The notes below the pieces were generated by a model. The model saw nothing but the letters and a program-made list of their open reading frames with translations. It was not told the DNA's origin and ran no database searches. From NCBI GenBank assembly GCA_023078555.1, contig CM041196.1:4971658-5035657 (forward strand): a DNA stretch of 64,000 nt, given 5' to 3'. Source of the stretch: Ulva prolifera (lineage: Eukaryota > Chlorophyta > Ulvophyceae > Ulvales > Ulvaceae). The position numbers and the translations under genes are program-made. This document shows positions 40,901-51,400 of the stretch, piece after piece; position 1 is the stretch's first letter, and each line of letters opens with the position of its first letter.

Positions 40901-41199
40901 CTGCGGCCGATGCGGATGTGCCGTCGGTGGATGTGCCGGGCGCTTCCGCGGTCCTGAAGCCGAAGAAGTCGTCTCTGTTCAAGGGCATGTTTGGCCGCAA
41001 GAAGGACATGACTGGCAGCTTGCCTGGTGTGCCCCGGCCCACGCGCATGCTCCGTGCTCTCAATCAGACGGGGAGTCTGCAAGTTTGGCAGAAGCTACTT
41101 GGTGGGCCCGATGCATCACGGGCATTGCCATACATGATGTGGTGCTTGCGGCAGCATCAGTCCTGACCCGCAGCCGCTGTGCCAGTACACATGCATGTA

Positions 41200-41271
<72 letters not shown>

Positions 41272-44200
41272 GAACAGAAGTTATTTTGTGGGTGTGGAGG
41301 GCACTGCTCCGGTGCTCTGCCACGCAGCTGTTCTCATCACCAGAGCCCCGGGTTGTCAACAACATCACACAACCTAATTCCAACGTGCCTGTGCTGCTGC
41401 AGAGCCCGAGGTGACCCTCAGCGGGCCCACCGTCTCCGCCGACGTGCCGGAGTTTACGCCACCAGACGCCGCCGCCGGCTCCGTCGCAGCCGCGCTGCCC
41501 ACCGTCGACGCAGCCACCCCGGCCGTCGACGCCGCCGCCCCGGCCCTCGACCTGCCCACGGCAGACGCCGCCGCCCCTGAGGCCTCTGCTGGCCTCGACG
41601 TCAGCGCGCCGGACGTGTCGGCCGCGCTGCCCGCGATCGATGCCGATGTCAGCGCCCCCGGCACCACTGCGGAGCTTCCAGGCGTTGAGGGCATGTCTGG
41701 CGCGATTGGCGGTAGCGGAAAGAAGAAGGGCAGCCTGTTCAAGGGCCTCTTCGGCCGCAAGAAGGGCGAGACCTCCGGCCTGCCTGAAGCCGACATCGGA
41801 GGTCCGCACCTTTCCTGTTCTATGAGGCCTACGTCGTGTGATTGTACGGCGGTGCTCAAATGCTCTCACTCACGGCCATCAGTGCACCGGCTGCTGATCC
41901 TGGCTGTTTGTGGAGCTGTTTCGTTCGGTCACCGCCATGTCTTTTTCACAACCTCTGCAGATCTACATTGCAGCTTGAGCGAATCACATGCACAGCTCGA
42001 CGCTGATGTTGTGACAATGTGTTGCAGTGGACGCGTCGGTGCCGTCGGCGCACGCGGACATGCCGCACGGCGACATCTCGATGCCGAGTGCGATGGTCTC
42101 CGTGCCATCCTCGGACGCCGCGGCGCCCGCGGCAGACCTGACCATCCCGGAGGGCGATGTGGTCGTGCCACCTGTGGACATGGACATGACCGGGGCTGCC
42201 GTGCCAATGGGCTCGTCTCCCCTTGACGGCACTTTGCCCTCCGCGGACGTCTCTCTGCCTTCGGCAGACATCACGCTGCCGTCAGGAGAGGTGTGTTTCT
42301 GCCCATGCACCCGAGCGACCCTTCCAGATAGCCCACTCTCCGTTTTCAACTGGTCTCGTCATCATGCAGCGGTGGCCCTTACGCCCATCATGCATGTGGC
42401 AAGTCGCACCAAATTCGTCATGCATGTGGCAAGTCGCACCAAATGCGTCTGCTCCCCATTGACCCTCCCCGTTGAGACAAAAGCGGAGACAGGATTCCAC
42501 ATCATGCGTGGCTTGTGCAGGTGGATGCATCGCTTCCGTCCGCCGGTGCGGCTGCGCCCGCAGCGTCCGCGGACTTCTCCACACCGGACATGTCTGGATC
42601 GGCAGGCGCCTCGGCGCCGGCCGTCGGCGTGGATGCGAGCCTACCGTCCCTCGGCACAACCGCCGAGGCGCCGGCGGCGAGCTACGGCGGGAATGCCGAG
42701 AAGCCGACCAGCAAGGGCAAATTCAGCGGCCTCTTCCGGCGGAAGCGCAAGGGCTCGGTTGACGCCGACGCCTCTGCGGGGCTGCCGGGAGTGTCTGCCG
42801 CGCTTGGTGGTGTTGCCGCCAGCCTCCCAGGTCCGCATCTGCCCCTTTCCTCGCACCCCCCGCCTCTGCCAGCCTCGCTACAGCGACACCGTGGTCGCTG
42901 TACTGGACATCACTGTGGGGCGAACTGTGGCGGTGGTGTCTAGCTGCGCTCGTACCATCCAGCACTGGTCCCGCACTCGCCATGGATGACCCATCTGGTG
43001 TCTTTAGGTGCTGACCGCGATGGCGTGATTGCAGGTGTGGGTGCTTCAGTGGACTCGCCAGAGGTGTCCACACCGGCGCTGGACGCGACGGCGCCGTCCG
43101 TCAGCGTCACCGGTGCCACGCCAGTCGTTGACCTCGACGCCGGAGCGGACACGTCACTCACGTCCATGACCGCCAATGCCTCCGTCACCCCCGCCGGCTC
43201 GGAGCTGCCCTCCATCGCCGCCGACGTGTCACCCCCATCGCTCGCCACGCCAGCAGACGTGTCGCTAACGCCCCCGTCCGCCAGTGGCGCCACCCCGGAC
43301 CCCTCAGCATCCGCGGCTCTGCCCCTGGGCGCGATTGAAGCGGAGCTGACGGCTGACGATCTCAACCTTGCACCAGCGCCACCGGACACCGGCGCGTCGA
43401 GCATGTACGCTGAGCCCCCAACGGTCCGCGCGGACCCCGCAGTGCCCTCGGCTGATGCCAGTGGTGACGGCGTGTCGATGTCTGTTGGGTCGTACGCCGC
43501 CGCGGCCGCCACAACGGCGGCCGGTGCGGCTGTGGGGCTCAGCGGCGCTGACGAGGCGCCGAGCAGCGACAAGACCTCGACCAAGTCGAAGATCCGGAAG
43601 CTGTTCACGCGGAAGAAGGGCAACAAGGGCTCCCTGGAGCAGGAGGCCTTCTCTGGCGCGCTTACAGGCACGTTCCGCTGCTGCCGCGCACCCAGACTAC
43701 GGCCTATGCGTGTGGCCCCCCCCCCCCCCTTGTGCAAGGCGGTCCATGACAACACACGCGCACAAGCAACGCTATTGCTTCTGCACCGCTTTTGTTCACA
43801 TGCACTGCCACCGTGGGATTGTCGCCAGAATCACACATGCTTGCCTCGGGCCTGCCTCCAGAGTAGCTCTCTGACTCGGGAGGCGCGACGGTGCAGGCCA
43901 GCTTGACACCCCATCCCAGGATGTCTCCCTGCACGGCCCAGACGCCACCGTTCCAGAAGCCAATGCATCGTTCGAGGCCCTCCCCCACGCGGACCCCGGC
44001 ATCTCAGCCCCCCTCTACCCGCCCGGAACCTCCGTCGGCCTCGCCGAAACCTCGCCGGTCGGGGTCTCCATTGGTGGCGGCCCCGGCATCGCTGAGGAAA
44101 CCGCCGAGCTGCCCGCTGGCCCCTCGGCCAGTGTGACCCCGGAGCTCTCGTCCGGCGTGTCAGCTCCGTTGGCGGGCGCCAGCAGCAGCAGCGGGCGGCG

Positions 44201-45626
44201 CTCCAACCGCCACACGTTCTCGATGAGCCGCCGCAAGAAGCCGACGGCTTCGGACTCTGGGCCGCTCGGGGCTATGGTGCGCTCCTCTCTGCCCCTGTGG
44301 CCATGCCGTCGCATGTGTGCGCACCCGTCCATACTTTGTTTCTGGCTGCCTCTGCATGGACAGCCCTTTCTTGTCTTACACTAACACACACACACACACA
44401 CAGAGTCATTCAGTTTCAGTCGTGTGGTTTGCCTGAGCGTGTTTTTCAGTACATTGTTCAACGCAAGCCTCTGTTGGAAGGTCCGGATGCGAAGCCTGTT
44501 GTATCTGATCAACAAAGAGGGGGTCATGTGCTGAGCGGGGCGAGATGGTGCAGAGTGCCGGCAACAGCATGCTGGATGATGAGGCAGCCACGGCGCCGCT
44601 CGAGGGCGAAGCTGGCACCTCCCGCAGCCGCCTCAAGTCGATGTTCTCGCGCAGCAAGCGCAAGTCCCGTGGCGAGTCACTGACGCTGTCGCCCCCAGAG
44701 GCCGCAGCCACCGAGGCCGATTTCCCCTCCGCCGTCGCCTTCAACATCCCCTCCGGCCAGAAGGTCAAGCATCCGCCGCCAAAGCTGACTGCGCGCGAAC
44801 ACGAGGAGGCGGAGGCCGCACGCGCCGCAGCGCAGGCCACGCCGGCAGGGGTCGGAACCGTCCGGGCCCCCCCCAGCACGCCCCCGCAGCTGCAGATGCC
44901 CACACAGGGCGCCCAGGCATCGCTCTACCCTGACCTCAAGCCTGAGGTGTGGCCCCATCCCACCCCGGCCTCGTCGCCCATGCATCGTGCATTCACATCC
45001 CTCGGCTGCATTGACTTGCGTCTGTATGTTGTGCTGCCAGGGCTCGCGGCTCGTGGCTGCATCTGTGCATATTTGTTCAATATGGGGAATCTGCAGTGTG
45101 GCAGAGCTGCTTGCAGCCGTTGAAAATTGCACAGATGGGTGATGGTGGCTGACTACAGGGTGTGTGTATGTGTAGTCAGAGACGGTCGTGGGCGGGGCGA
45201 CACACGACGGGAAGCCCTTCGAGGGTACCCTTGCGGAGGTGCCGCCAATGGGCCGCATTGAGCTCCCGTCTGAGCAGTCCACTGGCTCCGCCATTGCGGT
45301 GTGGCCCTGATAACCCCTGCTTCTGCCCCTTCTCTCTCAAGGCAATGTCCTCTGTGATCGGTACAACGATTGCCCATGCTTCTCGAGCCGATGAAGGCGA
45401 GGATTGGCTACTGTTTTTGAAGTGGGAGACTGTGCATGGTCAGGATGACTCGTTGCGATCTCTACTGAATTCCCTCTTGTGGTCAGATAAGCTTTCAGTA
45501 TGTGTGGTCTGCGCTGATGTGGCCATGCTGTGTGTGCAGTCGCAGCCGGTGCAACTGACCAAAGCAGAGGAGATGGATGACGAGGACAAGACGGAGGATG
45601 ACTCTAAGAACTGCATCATCATGTGA
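19967..45626 (+). CDS. Giant DGK-like / AHNAK-like repeat protein with CaaX end
   Basis: Twenty-five exons join with every phase consistent: 19967-20128, 20309-20470, 21203-21466, 21774-22106, 22505-22762, 23093-23489, 23886-24707, 25105-25683, 26141-26692, 27180-29834, 30107-30733, 31113-31877, 32265-34823, 35059-35955, 36282-38063, 38460-40142, 40418-41026, 41403-41801, 42028-42290, 42521-42830, 43035-43667, 43897-44276, 44554-44946, 45176-45298, 45540-45626. The product is about 5,897 residues. Residues 1 to about 420 are a diacylglycerol kinase fold; about 526-5,170 are acidic V-D-x-P repeats with basic motifs; a Pro/Ala/Ser tail ends in CIIM. The acceptor at 43008 is an in-frame alternative to 43034, and the intron after 43667 would be GC-AG. 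The first in-frame ATG (19967) was taken as start, but an upstream exon is possible. A membrane scaffold role is inferred; no named family is claimed. Confidence 0.8.
20476..20504 (+). repeat. Poly-C tract at intron start (29 bp)
   Basis: Twenty-nine C begin five bases inside the intron whose donor is GTGCT at 20471. Confidence 0.95.
20988..21008 (+). repeat. Poly-C tract (21 bp), same intron
   Basis: A second C run in the 732-bp intron 20471-21202. Confidence 0.95.
23886..41801 (+). repeat. AHNAK-like coding repeat array with basic motifs
   Basis: Twelve exons encode tandem modules of roughly 190-270 residues. Each has a run of 9-13-residue units (for example [17 protein letters not shown]), a block [12 protein letters not shown], a Gly/Ala-rich stretch of about 22 residues, a VDVKVDAPS block, and then a basic motif such as [19 protein letters not shown] count 19 basic motifs here. 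Exons at 27180, 32265, 36282 and 38460 hold 4, 3, 2 and 2 modules; the others hold one each. Every exon enters and leaves in phase 1, and most end just after S-A-S-L-P-G. The hydrophobic-acidic P-x-V-D rhythm recalls vertebrate AHNAK, and the basic Phe/Ser/Lys motif recalls the MARCKS effector domain; both are resemblances of pattern, not shown homology. Confidence 0.85.
41197..41269. repeat. AT dinucleotide microsatellite
   Basis: About 36 TA/AT units with one early interruption, inside the intron 41027-41402 of the giant gene. Confidence 0.95.
43716..43729 (+). repeat. Poly-C tract (14 bp)
   Basis: Fourteen C about 48 bases into the probable GC-AG intron 43668-43896. Confidence 0.95.
44384..44402. 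repeat. CA dinucleotide microsatellite
   Basis: A short (AC)n run in the intron 44277-44553. Confidence 0.9.
45540..45626 (+). other. Terminal exon with CaaX prenylation box
   Basis: The last exon encodes an acidic tail ([15 protein letters not shown]) ending in C-I-I-M before TGA. A cysteine fourth from the end, two aliphatic residues and a terminal Met fit a farnesyltransferase CaaX site. The phase-0 junction from 45298 and a TGTGTGCAG acceptor support the exon. Prenylation is inferred. Confidence 0.7.
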
Positions 45627-46685
45627 GGCCCCTCCCGCCCCCGGCGGGATCTGGGTCCGCCTCATCTGTGGTGGTTCTTGCCTGCCGGTGATCACCGGGT
45701 GAATCGGGGTTGGCTGGATTCCAGCTGGAATGATGCCACAGCCTGGCTCCCCCTCCAGGGGGCACCGCTGGGGTGTCTCGTTTTCAGGGCTATTGGATTG
45801 GATTGTTGGGACTGCGAGCTCGGTGCGGGAGCAGCGGGAAATAAGATTCGTGAGAGTGGCTGGACTGGGTAGGAGCATCATGTGTGCGTGTGTCATAGGC
45901 TCTCATGTTGTGAGAGCTGCTGCAGGCCGTGGCCTTTGAGCGCTGCGAGCCTGCCGCTGTGTGCCAGGGCGATGTGTGTTACACAGCCAATGTCGGCGCC
46001 AGCTGTGCAAGCGTCTTGAGCCTGCATTGGCGTTTTTTTTTTGTGTGTCTGGTGCTATGTGCACTTTCTTGGCTGGACGTGGGATGCCAGAGCTGACGCT
46101 CGGCAGTCCTGCGCTTTTGTATAGGACTTTTGATTGGACGCTCGTGGTGATGATGCCTGGTGTGTGCTGGCCATATTGCAGCAGGAATCTCCCGGCTGGG
46201 GTGAGGGCAAGACTCAATGTAGTGGAACGATTTGGTTGCTGACAAACTTCTTCAGCTGTAAAATTAAACTACCAACGCGACGTTGTGAGTATCCGGCTAA
46301 CAATTGCAATGGGCTTCTGACTAGGCTGGAGAGATGTTGCATACCACGCAGAGCCTGACGGCCTCCCTCGTTATCGCGCACTCTGTGAGTTCTGCGGCTC
46401 AGGCACGGCGCCATCATGCATTGCGTGTTTTTTTTAATCATGCTCTGCGGTTGCTCAGGGACGAAGCCAACAATGCATCACTACACATGTAGACATACAG
46501 AAGTGCCCTTCATGGCGCTCGTTAGCTCTGCGTATGCTGACACTCCGCCGAACACGCATTCCAGTTCGGCAACTTCAAGCGATCGACTCTGCTGCTGAAA
46601 CGTGCATCTAGTGGGACGAGTCCTCGCTCTCGTCCAGGCGTCAACATATTCCCTCACGCGCTGTCGCGTTGACTCATCCTACATC

Positions 46686-47955
46686 ATGGTTAACTTCAAG
46701 CTGTTGGAGGTGAAAGGGGACTATGACTTCGGCTCCAAGTCGTCGGAATACAAAGCTAACGTCGGCGTGGGAAACGCAGAGGTGCTCATGCAGCCACTAC
46801 TACGTTGTTGTACGCACGTCATGTTGTTGTATGCTACGTGCTTGCCACAAGCGCAAGCGCCTCTGCGCACGTGCTTGTAATGCACTCACAGGCCTCCAAC
46901 CGTTGGAGCCTAGTGTGAAAAATATCTCCACATACACCAACGCAGACATGGGAGTTCCCCTCTCTGGATTCTTTCATTTGTGCTTTGATACTGCCTAGTG
47001 TTTTATGGACTTGGTTTGACCTGCAGCTCAAACTCAAGCACAACCTGAAAAGCAACTGCGCCAAATTCGAGCTTGAAGGGCCTCTATGGGAAATTGGATA
47101 TGATCATAAGGGTATGCGACGCTTTTGGGGGTGTTGCAGTGCAAACAGCTGCTTCTGAGGCAAACGTCCACATGACCAGGCGATGCACCGCATGAGTGGT
47201 CTGCAGCATATTCAATAGTGACGCATTCGATTGCACCTGGATCTCGCTGTGCAGGACAAAATCTGCACGGAAAGAAGAAATGGGCACTCACTAAGAATCT
47301 GTTGTTTATTGTGCGGCAGGACTTCCCCAAGCTGAACTTTGGTGTCTTCCCAAGCCCTGAGCTCCAGCTTGAGCATGTGGTACGCGTGTCACCAAGCGAT
47401 CTCATGACGGTTTCACTACGGTGGTATCTCTCATCGCCTCACGCGGCTTGAAATGCTCACAGGTCAAGAAGTTGGGCACAGTAAGCAAGATGAAGCATGA
47501 GCTCAAGTATGACATGTTTTACAAAAAGAGCGTGCTCGAGCAAGAGATCTGTTTTGCCAAGTTCTACAAATACAAGGCTGCAATCAATTCCGCTGCAGTG
47601 CGTTCCGTTCCTGGGCTGGCACTGATGCTGCGCTTCCCATTCGTCTGGCGTGACTCTGTTCGGTGTGGTGCAGAAGTGGAAAGGTGCTGCGGCGTCGCTC
47701 AAGGCAGAGTACAACAAACCATACCTGAATGAGCTAGAGCTCAAGGCCTCCCCGAGCAAGCCAGTTGTGTTTTCTTACAAGATCAAACCCATGAAGGGCC
47801 TCAAACTGAAGCTGGTCACGGATTCTAAGAGCCGGCAAGTGTCGAGCGAAGCAGAGGTGGAGTTTGAGAGTGATGGCATGAAAGTGGAACTGAAACAGTT
47901 CTTCTCTGCCAAGGGATGGTCTCAACCACTGCTACAGATTGGATTCAAGTTCTGA
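46686..47955 (+). CDS. Putative organellar outer-membrane beta-barrel protein
   Basis: Five exons (46686-46781, 47027-47111, 47255-47379, 47463-47597, 47674-47955) join in consistent phase to 240 residues. The chain is Lys-rich and shows alternating polar/hydrophobic strands throughout, for example FKLLEVKGDYDF, KFELEGPLWEIGYDH, LKLKLVTDSKSRQVS and GMKVELKQFF. It has no cleavable presequence and ends in QIGFKF, a strand with terminal Phe typical of porin-like barrels. Length and pattern suit a 12-strand barrel in the plastid outer envelope or mitochondrial outer membrane. I could not match it to VDAC, Tom40, OEP21, OEP24 or OEP37 with conviction, so no symbol is given. Its 3' end faces the 3' end of GWD, 498 bases away. 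Confidence 0.6.
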
Positions 47956-48181
47956 GTTACTATCAAGTACCAATGAGGAATAGTCCATCCGTTGTCGAGA
48001 AATGGGCTGAGATTGTCGATTGAGTCATTTCTGCACTTCCACCGACGTCTTGAAGCTGTTCTGTGCAGCCAGACTGTTACATCAGCACACTCACTAACTG
48101 AACACACCGAGCCAACAACTATGTGGCCCACTTCACCAGTACGCATGTCAGGCCTTGTCTGGACAAGCTTTCAATCTTTCA

Positions 48182-48323
48182 TTCCGCAACTGTGGTGCAA
48201 GCGATTTGCTCCAGGCTCAGACCCTAGCTGACAACGTGCAATGATCCCGGCCTTCCGCAACTGTGGTGCAAGCGATTTGCTCCAGGCTCAGACCCTAGCT
48301 GACAACGTGCAATGATCCCGGCC
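48182..48323 (+). repeat. Tandem duplication, 71-bp unit x2
   Basis: Two copies of a 71-bp unit beginning TTCCGCAACTGTGGTGCAAG, at 48182-48252 and 48253-48323, read as identical. They lie in the spacer between the convergent beta-barrel and GWD genes, within the likely 3' UTR of one or both. Confidence 0.9.
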
Positions 48324-48452
48324 TCGCAGAAATTTGCTAACTCATGCGGCATGCGGACACGCCACAGCATCGACACACTGGTCATGGAGTCAGAACTGGC
48401 TGATCACAGGGTCACCATTGGACAGACCACGCCAGCTGGGAGGCAGGAGTGC

Positions 48453-51400
48453 CTACACCTGTGGCCTCGTCTGCACGACCGTGATGGAGCCATCCGGCCC
48501 AACAACACCCTCGATATCTTGCGGGCTGCCCATGCTCTCCTCCGTCGCCACACCCACCTGGCAGATGCGGCTGAGCAGCTCTTGCCTGCACAGGGAACCA
48601 AGTGGTCGCGCAGGCAGCATGGTAGCCTACGCATACCTCAGGGTGCACCTACGGTGTTGCAGCACGAAAGATGTACGCTTGTACGCATGATTGCATAGGC
48701 ATGTTCATTGGGACATCGAATGCTCTGAAGTCTGGGCGAAACAAGGCATCTATGCATACATGCTGCGCCACATCAGCATACATGAAACACAGGCCAGCTG
48801 CGATCCACCTGTCCAATTGAACAAAGGCAGGTGAGAATGTGCATACATGGTGATCCATGACGCGGCCCTGCGGACATCTGCATCATGCCTGGACAGATCC
48901 GCTACTGACCACGGCATTCATGGCGTGCAAACACAATTGCTCGACAGTGACCAAGTTCAAAATAAAACGCTGTGCCAGGAGAATTGCTGGACACGGTGGA
49001 GCATTGCTGTACTTGGCTTCACATGATGTAGGAGAAGGCGGGCGCACCGGAAGGAGGGCTTGGTCATGATGGGGTCGGCGGAGAAGTCGACGATGTCGAG
49101 GGTGGAGGGGTCCATGGTGATGCTCTCGTAGAGGCCGGCGCCGGCGTAGCCCGCAAGGTCCTCGCCGTTGCTGTCACTGCGGAAGATGAGCGACTCCGGC
49201 ACAAACATGCCGTGCGACTTGCTCATGAACGTGCGCACCTCGGGCGCCGAGAGGTCGGCCTTGGGCGCGGTGAACGACAGCGCAGAGCCCGGCACAGTGC
49301 CGCTCACGAGCGACTCCCCGAGGCCCTTCACGAGCTCGCAGTACACCTCGTCCTCGTTCCCTGCGCACATGCTGCGCCGCGCTCAGGGGTCGGGGTTGTG
49401 GAGCGCCCAGTGTCAGCCTCCCATCCGCGCCAGGCCGTGAGCGGCTGGCAAGACAGGTAGCGCCAAGTGGCGGCATACAAAAGCCCTAGGGCGCGCTGGA
49501 GGCATCGGCAGCGACCACACTGAATGGGTGGTCACGTAACAAGTTCAGGCCCTTCCCCGGGCAGCATGCCGTGTGGACAGTAGCCTAAGCACCGGCATGC
49601 CCTCCACAGCAAAACAACATCTCGCCCCAAGCGTGAGCACATTCGAAATCACCAGGCCTCGGGCAGGATGTCGGCGCGCTTTGCCACAACAACAGCATAG
49701 AGCCGGGGCGGCGGGCGCGCACCGGTGGAGGGGTTGACGGTGTGGATGACAAACGCGTAGTCCGCGGGCACGACGCGCTGCACCAGCACGGCCATGCGGA
49801 GGTCCATGAAGTTGAGGCCGACCTTGCGCATTGAGAAGTAGGCGCGGTCGTTGAACTTGGAGGCCCAGACGCCGATGATGGCGGCCTCTGCCTGCTCCCA
49901 CCGCCCGGGGCCCTCCGGCAGCGGGATGCCCGCCTGCCGCATCTGCGTCGCGAGCTCCTCCCGCAGCACCGCCGGCAGCGCCATCGCCCGCACCGCCTCC
50001 CTGCACGGCACCGCACGCCGCTTGTGTCCCCGTGATGCTTCATGCGTCTGGCCATGGGGCCCCAGAGAGTCGTGCACAAGTTACGTCTAGGAGACAGGAC
50101 GTCTGCGAAGGTTGCTCGGACGTTCAACAGACATCTGATCTTAGCATGGGAGATGCAAGCTTGCATGTGAGCATGCACGAGGTGTCGCCTGCGACATGCA
50201 ATTACAGCCGTTGAATGAAAGTCGTGGAGGCATTGCCCCGATCCCAGCAGCGAGGCGCGTGCCGCGGCGGAGTGAGCGCCGGGCGTGCGATGCGCACGTT
50301 GCACCGCCCGCGTGGCCACAGGGAAGCGAGCGGGGACGCACCGGCAGTCGTGCAGGTGCTGGGCCGGGTTGTCGGGAACAAGCTTTGCGGACTCGAGGAG
50401 GCGGCGCTTGACATCGGCGTTGGCGGGGTCGGCGAGGGCCTGCTCGAAGCAGCCGAACGGCAGCGTGACGCTCGAGGGCAGCGCGATCCAGTCTGGGATG
50501 TCGCCGCGCAGCGCCGCGAGGTTCTTGCTCTTCGCGCCGACGACGCCGTCCTTGTACTCCGACATCGGCACCGCCCACTTGCCGCTCCTGAACACGCGAC
50601 CGGCGTCAGCATGTCAGAAAGAGCTTGGGTGTTGCATAGCAGAACAACACGTTAGACTACACGCCACTCCGGCACGCCGCAACGACGCCGCGCAGACACG
50701 CGCAAGCAGACTCACAGACATGCAGGAGGGCCACAGCGGTAAGATTAGCCCGCTGACAGCCTGCGGCTGGGCAAGGCCCCCTCCTCACACCAGCCCCAGC
50801 CAGCGCACGCTAGCTGATGCGGTGCAGTGCCCCACATGCATATTGCGCCATCCTCTGACGGCCCTCCCACAGCACACAGCACGCACCACTCCGGGATCTC
50901 CATCTTCAGCTTCCCGATCTTGCTGCCGGAGCTGCCGTCGCCATTGCTGTCGGAGAGGTCAGACTCTTCCGCGGTGTCCCACGTCACGTTGCCGGCGGCC
51001 GTCGTCTGAATTGACAGCAGCTTGCCGACGTAGCTGCGCATCTCGTCGAGGGGCTCGGGGTCATGGCACGTCACGAGCAGCACACCCATGTTGCGCGCGC
51101 GCACCGACGAGTGCGACAGGATGTCCGGGGCGTCTGGGGTCACCACGCCGACGACGTTCTCGGGGATCTCCTCTTCCCCGGACACCTGCTGCGCGAGCAG
51201 GATTGTCGGCTCCGGGTAGACCTTGTCCTGCACCTCGTGCAGTGCAGGCACCTCCATGACGCGGCCTGCACACCACCAAGCGCCGGCATCTTTGTATCGA
51301 TGTGAGCAAGGGTCTCCATGGGTGCTGTTGCGTGCTTCGTTGTGACAGCCGTGGCAGTGGTGCAGTCACGCGCGCTGGGCAGGCGGTGTGGTGTGGGGCC

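Noticed and set aside
46686-47955. Call as mitochondrial VDAC porin
   Set aside because: It lacks the N-terminal helix and the conserved strand motifs of VDAC and is about 40 residues short.
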